This document shows, piece after piece, positions 1-6,946 of a DNA stretch of 6,946 nt. The stretch is from JBDUDK01 sp040002995. GTDB lineage: Bacteria > Actinomycetota > Acidimicrobiia > Acidimicrobiales > Ilumatobacteraceae. Both the position numbers and the translations under genes were made by a program. The DNA lies in NCBI GenBank assembly GCA_040002995.1, contig JBDUDK010000144.1:1-6946 (forward strand), given 5' to 3'. The notes beneath the pieces were generated by a model. It was not told where the DNA came from and did not search any database. It saw nothing but the letters and a program-made list of their open reading frames with translations. Every line of letters starts with the position of its first letter. Position 1 is the first letter of the stretch.

Positions 1-2597
<2,597 letters not shown>

Positions 2598-2609
2598 CCG
2601 ATCCAAGGC

Positions 2610-3257
2610 ATGGTCATAGGCCGCCGGCGCGCCGCCATTGCGATGGCGGTCGTGCCGGCGCTGGCCGTTTTGGCCGCATGTAGCGATGACGGCGCGGCCC
2701 CGGCCACCACGGCGCCCCCGTTCACCAGCGTGTCGATCCCCGTCACCACCACCGTCGGCGCGGTAGTGGGCGGCGCGGCGGCGACGGTGTTTGCGACGCT
2801 CGACGGCTATGTGATTGAAGCCGCCCCGGGCGGCACGGCCCACGACCTCTTGAACACGGTGCGGGGCATCCGGGGTTCCGGCGACGTCGTCGACGCCGTC
2901 GATGTTCGCCTCGTGAGTCCGACTGCGGGCGGGAGTGCGGCCCTGGTTGTCTCGGTGGTGCTGAAGCCGGCCGCGCTCGGTCAGGCCGGCGCGTTCGGTG
3001 ACGCGGTCGTGGGCTCGCTCGGCTCAAGCGCCACGACGATCTCGGTCGCGGGGGGCCCGGCGGAGTACGTCGAGGGGCCCGATCCAGAGGGGGGCGTGAA
3101 CGCCCTGCGCGCGATCGTGGTACGACGGGACCTCGGGTTGCTGCTGGTCTTGTCGGTCCAGGGCGACCGGACCGCCCTCGAGCAACTCGCGGCGGCGCTG
3201 GCCCCGCGCCTCGCGCCTGGTGACGCTGGGTTGCCGGTTTCGGGGACAAACCCCTAG
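2610..3257 (+). CDS. Putative lipoprotein of unknown function
   Basis: I do not recognise this 215-residue protein. It starts with a short basic n-region (R5-R6-R7), a hydrophobic stretch of about 15 residues and a lipobox L21-A-A-C24. This predicts cleavage by signal peptidase II, lipidation at Cys24 (codon 2679-2681) and anchoring on the outer face of the membrane. A low-complexity linker rich in Ala, Thr, Pro and Ser follows (about residues 26-45). The rest is an Ala/Val/Gly/Leu-rich domain of alternating hydrophobic and polar segments with almost no Lys and no further Cys; I see no catalytic motif. The ATG at 2610 lies 12 bases after the rpoC stop and keeps the positive n-region. A later ATG at 2643 would lose it. 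There is no good Shine-Dalgarno sequence: AAGG at 2605-2608 is too close to the ATG, so translation may be coupled to rpoC. No terminator separates it from rpoC, so it is probably a promoter-less tail gene of that operon. A lipoprotein here is unexpected among transcription and translation genes. Confidence 0.8.
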   Translation: MVIGRRRAAIAMAVVPALAVLAACSDDGAAPATTAPPFTSVSIPVTTTVGAVVGGAAATVFATLDGYVIEAAPGGTAHDLLNTVRGIRGSGDVVDAVDVRLVSPTAGGSAALVVSVVLKPAALGQAGAFGDAVVGSLGSSATTISVAGGPAEYVEGPDPEGGVNALRAIVVRRDLGLLLVLSVQGDRTALEQLAAALAPRLAPGDAGLPVSGTNP

Positions 3258-3260
3258 CAT
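3231..3260 (+). promoter_or_regulatory. Candidate sigma-A promoter for the str operon
   Basis: TTGCCG (3231-3236) resembles a -35 box. TAGCAT (3255-3260) fits the TAnnnT pattern of actinobacterial -10 boxes. The spacer is 18 bases. Transcription would begin near 3266-3268, giving an rpsL leader of about 95 bases. The -10 box lies over the end of the lipoprotein gene: its TAG stop forms the first three bases of the hexamer. Position just upstream of rpsL, where the str operon commonly has its own promoter, supports the call. Short motifs like this do occur by chance. Confidence 0.5.
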
Positions 3261-3361
3261 GGGCGGTCGGCTCGTGGTCGCTTCGCGCGCCCGTGCGCAG
3301 GTTCTCCCGCAGGTTCATTCCGCCCCACCAGCCCGCAAGGGCCAAATTTCGTAGAGGTAGC
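3261..3361 (+). promoter_or_regulatory. rpsL 5' leader with tandem repeat, small hairpin and ribosome binding site
   Basis: This gene-free stretch separates the lipoprotein gene from rpsL. It holds a direct 9-base repeat, CGCAGGTTC, at 3296-3304 and 3308-3316 (12-base period). It also has a 4-bp GC hairpin with a GNRA-type loop, GCCC-GCAA-GGGC, at 3331-3342. The Shine-Dalgarno sequence AGAGGT lies at 3353-3358, three bases before the GTG at 3362, and fixes that codon as the rpsL start. The spacing is short but usable. No terminator-like hairpin with a T-tract is visible, so read-through from the rpoC operon is possible. A regulatory role is inference only. Confidence 0.4.
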
Positions 3362-3733
3362 GTGCCCACCATCCAGCAGTTGGTCCGTAAGGGCCGTGAA
3401 ACCAAGCTGAGCAAGACCAAGACGCCCGCTCTGAAAGGCGCGCCCCAGCGCCGCGGGGTCTGCACGCGCGTCTACACGACCACGCCGAAGAAACCGAACT
3501 CCGCGCTGCGCAAGGTGGCCCGTGTCCGGCTCACGAGCGGCATGGAAGTCACCGCGTACATCCCCGGCGAGGGACACAACCTCCAGGAGCACTCGATCGT
3601 GCTCGTTCGCGGCGGCCGCGTGAAGGACCTCCCCGGCGTCCGTTACAAGATCATTCGGGGCACGCTCGACTCGTCCGGGGTGAAGAACCGCAAACAGGCC
3701 CGTAGCCGCTACGGCGCCAAGAAGGACAAGTGA
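3362..3733 (+). CDS. rpsL: 30S ribosomal protein S12
   Basis: S12 sits at the 30S decoding centre and monitors codon-anticodon pairing. The product is 123 residues, the usual actinobacterial length, and begins with V(M)-P-T-I-Q-Q-L-V-R-K-G-R. The GTG at 3362 is chosen because this N-terminus matches the family and a Shine-Dalgarno sequence precedes it. An in-frame GTG at 3293 would add 23 residues absent from known S12 proteins. The two conserved loops are intact: TTTPKKPNSALRK with Lys43, and GGRVKDLPGVRY with Lys88. Both streptomycin-target lysines are wild type, so the sequence predicts no S12-mediated streptomycin resistance. Asp89 is the residue equivalent to the one methylthiolated by RimO in E. 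coli. The C-terminus KNRKQARSRYGAKK is conserved. Codons are mainly C- or G-ending (about 63 of 123 end in C, 8 in T, by hand count). The stop is 8 bases before rpsG, so the two genes are certainly co-transcribed. Confidence 0.98.
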   Translation: MPTIQQLVRKGRETKLSKTKTPALKGAPQRRGVCTRVYTTTPKKPNSALRKVARVRLTSGMEVTAYIPGEGHNLQEHSIVLVRGGRVKDLPGVRYKIIRGTLDSSGVKNRKQARSRYGAKKDK

Positions 3734-3741
3734 TCTGAGAG

Positions 3742-4212
3742 ATGCCCCGCAAAGGTCCTGCCCCTCGTCGTGAGCTGACCCCCGACCCCGTGTACCGCTC
3801 GGTGCTGGTCACCCAGATCGTCAACAAGATCCTGCTTCGCGGGAAGCGCTCCCTGGCCGAGACGATCGTCTACGACGCGCTCAAGGTCATCGAGGACAAG
3901 ACCGGCAGCGAACCGATCGCCACGCTGAAGCGCGCCGTCGACAACGTGAAGCCGCCGCTCGAGGTGAAGAGCCGCCGAGTCGGTGGGGCCACCTATCAGG
4001 TGCCCGTCGAGGTGCGGCCCCGCCGAGCCAACACGCTGGCCATCCGCTGGGTCGTTGGCTTCTCGCGGCAACGGCGCGAAAAGACGATGGCGCAGCGTCT
4101 GGCCAACGAGCTGCTTGACGCGTCGAACGGCGTCGGTGCCTCAATAAAGCGGCGCGACGACCTGCAAAAGATGGCTGAGTCTAATAAGGCCTTCGCGCAC
4201 TACCGATGGTGA
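3742..4212 (+). CDS. rpsG: 30S ribosomal protein S7
   Basis: S7 nucleates assembly of the 30S head by binding the 3' domain of 16S rRNA and contacts tRNA near the E site. The product has 156 residues, the standard length for bacterial S7, from MPRKGPAPRR to the conserved end AFAHYRW. The RNA-contacting beta-hairpin region is recognisable in GGATYQVPVEVRPRRANTLA (about residues 75-94), followed by the conserved IRW and FSRQRREKTMAQRLANELLDA helix region. The ATG at 3742 has only a weak adjacent GAGAG. An AAGGA at 3722-3726, inside the end of rpsL, is rather far away. Translation therefore probably depends on ribosomes arriving from rpsL. In E. coli, S7 represses this operon by binding a roughly 100-base rpsL-rpsG gap; here that gap is only 8 bases, so that operator cannot exist in the same place. 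Confidence 0.98.
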   Translation: MPRKGPAPRRELTPDPVYRSVLVTQIVNKILLRGKRSLAETIVYDALKVIEDKTGSEPIATLKRAVDNVKPPLEVKSRRVGGATYQVPVEVRPRRANTLAIRWVVGFSRQRREKTMAQRLANELLDASNGVGASIKRRDDLQKMAESNKAFAHYRW

Positions 4213-4215
4213 TCG

Positions 4216-4244
4216 GCGGGGCCGGCGTTCGTCCGGTGTCCCGC
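4216..4244 (+). other. Imperfect stem-loop in the rpsG-fusA gap
   Basis: The 69 bases between rpsG and fusA contain an inverted repeat. GCGGG (4216-4220) pairs with CCCGC (4240-4244), and GCCGG (4221-4225) pairs with CCGGT (4233-4237, one G-U pair). A 2-base bulge (GT, 4238-4239) lies between the two stems, and the loop is CGTTCGT. No T-tract follows, so it is not a typical intrinsic terminator, and fusA is expected to be co-transcribed. It could be an mRNA processing or stability element, a protein-binding site, or chance pairing in GC-rich DNA. Confidence 0.4.
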
Positions 4245-4281
4245 ATGTGCATTCCCCCAGCAAACGAAGAAGTGATGACAG

Positions 4282-6366
4282 ATGGCGCGTGAGTTTCCCC
4301 TCGAACGAACCCGAAACATCGGGATCATGGCCCATATCGACGCGGGCAAAACCACCACCACCGAGCGCATCCTCTATTACACGGGCAAGACCTACAAGAT
4401 CGGTGAGGTGCACGAAGGCGCCGCGGTGATGGACCACATGGTCCAGGAGCAAGAACGCGGCATCACGATCACGTCGGCCGCCACCACATGCATCTGGCGC
4501 GACCATCGCATCAACATCATCGACACGCCGGGTCACGTCGACTTCACGATCGAAGTCGAGCGTTCGCTGCGGGTGCTCGACGGAGCCGTGGCCGTGTTCG
4601 ACTCGGTCGCCGGTGTCGAGCCGCAAACAGAGACGGTATGGCGCCAGGCGAACCGCTATCGGGTGCCCCGCATCTGCTTCGTGAACAAGATGGACCGCAT
4701 CGGCGCCGATTTCTTCCGCACCGTGCACATGATCGAGAACCGCCTCGACTCCGTGCCGGCGGTGGTGCAACTGCCGATCGGCTCTGAAGCCCATTTCCAA
4801 GGCGTGATCGACCTCGTGACGATGACGGCGCGCGTGTGGGACGAGTCGAAGGACAAAGGCGAGCATTGGGAAGAGGTCGCCATCCCCGCCAAGTACGAGG
4901 CGCAAGCCGAGGAGTGGCGCAACAAGTTGCTCGACGTCGTGGCCGCGGAGGACGACGTCTTGATGGAGAAGTACCTCGCCGACGAGCCGTTCTCGGCCGA
5001 GGAGCTTCGTAACGCGATCCGTAAGGGAACGTTGGCGTTCAGCTTTGTGCCGGTGCTCTGCGGATCGGCGTTCAAGAACAAGGGCGTGCAGCCCATGCTC
5101 GACGCGGTCGTCGACTTCCTGCCCTCGCCCCTCGACATCGCGGCGGCCACGGGCACCGACATGAAGGGCGCCGAGATCCTCGATCGGCCGGCCGACGAGA
5201 AGGCTCCGTTTGCCGCCCTCGCGTTCAAGATCGTCGCCGACCCGTTCGGCAAGCTCACCTACTTCCGCGTGTACTCGGGGCGCATCGCGAAGGGTGCAGA
5301 GGTCTACAACTCCACCAAGGACAAGCGCGAGCGCCTCGGCCGCATCCTTCTGATGCACGCCAACCACCACGAAGACATCGAAGAAGCCGTGGCCGGCGAC
5401 ATCGTGGCCGGACTCGGCTTCAAGTTCACGAGCACCGGCGACACCCTGTGCGATCGCCTGAGCCCGGTGATCCTCGAGCGGATGGAGTTCCCCGAGCCGG
5501 TCATCCACGTCGCGATCGAGCCGCGCACCAAGGCCGACCAGGACAAGCTGGGCAAGGCCCTGTACTCCCTTTCGGAGGAAGACCCCACGTTCCGCGTTCG
5601 CACCGACGACGAAACCGGTCAGACCGTGATCTCCGGCATGGGCGAGTTGCACCTCGAGGTGCTCGTCGACCGGATGCTGCGCGAGTTCAGCGTCGATGCC
5701 ACGGTGGGCAAGCCTCAGGTGGCCTACCGCGAAACGATCACAAAGCCGATTACCAACGTCGAGTACCGCCACGTGAAGCAGACGGGCGGCTCGGGCCAGT
5801 TCGCCGTCGTCAAAATCAACATCGAGCCCACCGGCCCCGGCGGGGGATTCGAGTTTGTCGACAAGATCTCCGGCGGCCGCATCCCGCGCGAGTACATCCC
5901 CGCGGTCGATCAGGGCGTGCAGTCCGCTCTCGACTCCGGCGTGCTCGCCGGCTATCCCACGGTCGACATTCGCATCACCCTCGTCGACGGCCAGTACCAC
6001 GACGTCGACTCGTCGGAAATGGCGTTCAAAATCGCCGGCTCGATGGTGTTCAAGAAGGCCGCCGAGATGGCCAAGCCGGTGCTGCTCGAGCCGATCATGG
6101 CCGTCGAGGTGGTGACGCCCGAGGACTACATGGGCGAAGTCATCGGCGATCTATCGAGCCGTCGCGGCCGCATCGAAGGCATGGAGGCCCGAGGCAACAC
6201 GCAAGTGATCCGGGCGCAGGTGCCTCTCTCGGAGATGTTCGGGTACTCTACCGACCTCCGTTCGCGGACTCAGGGCCGTGCGACGTACACGATGCAGTTC
6301 CACTCCTACCAGCAGGTCCCCGAGACCATCGCGAAAGAAATCGTCGCCCGGGTCAGAGGCGAGTAA
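4282..6366 (+). CDS. fusA: Translation elongation factor G
   Basis: EF-G is the GTPase that drives tRNA-mRNA translocation and, with ribosome recycling factor, splits spent ribosomes. The product has 694 residues, close to the family's roughly 700, and all five domains are present. GTPase motifs: G1 AHIDAGKT (17-24); switch I ending in ERGITI; G3 DTPGHVD (81-87) with the catalytic His85; G4 NKMD (135-138); G5 GSA (261-263). Domain II follows with AFKIVADPFGKLTYFRVYSG. Domain IV contains the conserved HVKQTGGSGQF stretch, and domain V ends in STDLRSRTQGRATYTMQF. These features fit the canonical housekeeping EF-G rather than tetracycline-protection relatives or mitochondrial-type EF-G2. The ATG at 4282 is preceded by a weak purine-rich GAAGAAG (4266-4272), about nine bases away. 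A five-codon ORF (ATG 4275 to TGA 4290-4292) overlaps this start in another frame. Codon use is strongly C/G-ending up to the TAA stop, in sharp contrast to tuf downstream. Confidence 0.98.
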   Translation: MAREFPLERTRNIGIMAHIDAGKTTTTERILYYTGKTYKIGEVHEGAAVMDHMVQEQERGITITSAATTCIWRDHRINIIDTPGHVDFTIEVERSLRVLDGAVAVFDSVAGVEPQTETVWRQANRYRVPRICFVNKMDRIGADFFRTVHMIENRLDSVPAVVQLPIGSEAHFQGVIDLVTMTARVWDESKDKGEHWEEVAIPAKYEAQAEEWRNKLLDVVAAEDDVLMEKYLADEPFSAEELRNAIRKGTLAFSFVPVLCGSAFKNKGVQPMLDAVVDFLPSPLDIAAATGTDMKGAEILDRPADEKAPFAALAFKIVADPFGKLTYFRVYSGRIAKGAEVYNSTKDKRERLGRILLMHANHHEDIEEAVAGDIVAGLGFKFTSTGDTLCDRLSPVILERMEFPEPVIHVAIEPRTKADQDKLGKALYSLSEEDPTFRVRTDDETGQTVISGMGELHLEVLVDRMLREFSVDATVGKPQVAYRETITKPITNVEYRHVKQTGGSGQFAVVKINIEPTGPGGGFEFVDKISGGRIPREYIPAVDQGVQSALDSGVLAGYPTVDIRITLVDGQYHDVDSSEMAFKIAGSMVFKKAAEMAKPVLLEPIMAVEVVTPEDYMGEVIGDLSSRRGRIEGMEARGNTQVIRAQVPLSEMFGYSTDLRSRTQGRATYTMQFHSYQQVPETIAKEIVARVRGE

Positions 6367-6385
6367 TCCCATTCCTCTTCGAGTT

Positions 6386-6391
6386 AGAAGG
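6386..6391 (+). promoter_or_regulatory. Ribosome binding site of tuf
   Basis: AGAAGG lies five bases before the ATG at 6397. It is the best-spaced Shine-Dalgarno sequence in the window and fixes the tuf start. The 30-base fusA-tuf gap shows no terminator and no convincing separate promoter, so tuf is probably transcribed with fusA. Confidence 0.65.
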
Positions 6392-6396
6392 TTGTG

Positions 6397-6946
6397 ATGA
6401 GTAAGGCGAAGTTTCAGCGGACGAAGCCTCATGTGAATATTGGGACGATGGGGCATATTGATCATGGGAAGACGACGTTGACGGCGGCGATTACGAAGAC
6501 GTTGGCGTTGAAGGGGTTGGCGGATTTTACGCCGTTTGATCAGATTGATAAGGCGCCGGAGGAGAAGGCGCGGGGGATTACGATTTCGATTGCACATGTG
6601 GAGTATCAGACGGAGAATCGTCATTACGCGCATGTGGATATGCCGGGGCATGCGGATTACATCAAGAATATGATTACGGGTGCGGCGCAGGTGGATGGGG
6701 CGATTTTGGTGGTGGCGGCGACGGATGGTCCGATGCCTCAGACCCGTGAGCATGTGTTGTTGGCTCGTCAGGTGGGGGTGCCGTCGATCATTGTGGCGTT
6801 GAACAAGGCCGACGCGGTCGACGATGAGGAATTGTTGGAGTTGGTGGAGCTCGAGGTGCGGGAGTTGTTGTCGGAGTATGAGTTCCCTGGTGATGATGTG
6901 CCGGTGGTGCGGGTGTCGGCGTTGAAGGCGTTGGAGGGTGATGAGG
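6397..6946 (+). CDS. tuf: Translation elongation factor Tu (3' partial)
   Basis: EF-Tu carries aminoacyl-tRNA to the ribosomal A site as a GTP complex. The frame is open from the ATG at 6397 to the window edge, giving 183 complete codons of about 400 expected, so only the GTPase domain is seen. Motifs: G1 GHIDHGKT (19-26); switch I EEKARGITI (55-63); G3 D81-M-P-G-H85 with the catalytic His; G4 NKAD (136-139); G5 region SALKALEG near the edge. The protein is a normal actinobacterial EF-Tu. Position 82 is Met, where E. coli has Cys and mycobacteria have Ala. Codon choice is very odd: by hand count about 50 codons end in T, 119 in G, only 12 in C and 2 in A. Examples are 15 TTG to 1 CTC for Leu, 8 CAT to 0 CAC for His, 12 GAT to 2 GAC for Asp, and no GGC for Gly. 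The identification is certain; the origin of the bias is unknown. Confidence 0.97.
   Translation, partial: MSKAKFQRTKPHVNIGTMGHIDHGKTTLTAAITKTLALKGLADFTPFDQIDKAPEEKARGITISIAHVEYQTENRHYAHVDMPGHADYIKNMITGAAQVDGAILVVAATDGPMPQTREHVLLARQVGVPSIIVALNKADAVDDEELLELVELEVRELLSEYEFPGDDVPVVRVSALKALEGDE

Noticed and set aside
3293..3361. A 23-residue N-terminal extension of S12 from the GTG at 3293
   Set aside because: The family N-terminus begins at the GTG at 3362, which has its own Shine-Dalgarno sequence. The extension has none and is absent from known S12 proteins.
2743..3465. A 240-codon minus-strand frame opposite the lipoprotein gene and rpsL
   Set aside because: It has Arg/Pro-rich composition typical of a GC-rich shadow frame and overlaps the well-supported rpsL start. 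The plus-strand frame has a proper lipoprotein signal.
3362..3733. Possible streptomycin-resistance alleles in S12
   Set aside because: Lys43 and Lys88 are both wild type.
4216..4244. Intrinsic terminator between rpsG and fusA
   Set aside because: The stem is interrupted and no T-tract follows; fusA belongs to the same operon in most bacteria.
4141..6000. A 619-codon open frame on the minus strand opposite fusA
   Set aside because: It lies wholly antisense to a certain EF-G gene. Long antisense open frames are a normal by-product of GC-rich codon use, and its His/Asp/Val/Leu-rich composition resembles no protein family.
6708..6718. GGTGGTGGCGG as a G-quadruplex in tuf
   Set aside because: Only two-G runs are present, which form weak structures at best. 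The sequence is explained by Val-Val and Ala-Ala codons under the G/T-ending bias.
6151..6753. A 200-codon minus-strand frame across the fusA-tuf boundary
   Set aside because: It is antisense to two certain genes, and its Arg/His/Ile/Asn-rich second half is simply the reverse complement of the unusual tuf codons.

Overview
This is a high-GC, housekeeping stretch from an actinobacterium. Five of the six genes are core transcription or translation genes, all on the + strand: the 3' two-thirds of rpoC, then the str operon in the classic order rpsL, rpsG, fusA and tuf (5' part only). The protein sequences resemble those of mycobacteria and other Actinobacteriota: an S12 start of V-P-T-I-Q-Q, an EF-Tu NKADAVDDEELLELVE stretch, and a similar RpoC C-terminal region. 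Placement in a deep actinobacterial class such as Acidimicrobiia is only an impression and needs a tree.

Layout. Positions 1-2597 encode the RNA polymerase beta' subunit from upstream of the catalytic Asp triad to its natural stop; the N-terminal part lies outside the window. Twelve bases later, 2610-3257 encodes an unrecognised small lipoprotein, the only non-housekeeping gene here. Its stop codon is embedded in a plausible sigma-A-type promoter (3231-3260), followed by a leader of about 100 bases. rpsL (3362-3733) and rpsG (3742-4212) are nearly abutting. A 69-base gap with an imperfect stem-loop precedes fusA (4282-6366). After 30 bases, tuf begins at 6397 and runs off the end of the window.

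How the genes work together. S12 and S7 are 30S subunit proteins at the decoding centre and in the head. EF-G drives translocation and EF-Tu delivers aminoacyl-tRNA, so the str cluster co-produces ribosome parts and the two main elongation GTPases. RNA polymerase beta' sits just upstream, as in many bacteria.

Most striking observation. Codon choice changes abruptly at the fusA/tuf boundary. The upstream genes are dominated by C- and G-ending codons, as expected at high GC. tuf uses almost only G- and T-ending codons (TTG for Leu, CAT for His, GAT for Asp, ATT for Ile, GGG/GGT for Gly), yet encodes an ordinary actinobacterial EF-Tu. Loss of both C and A at third positions on the coding strand is a specific signature that general GC content does not explain. 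I see no CRISPR array, mobile element, tRNA or rRNA, and no evidence of a novel multi-gene system.
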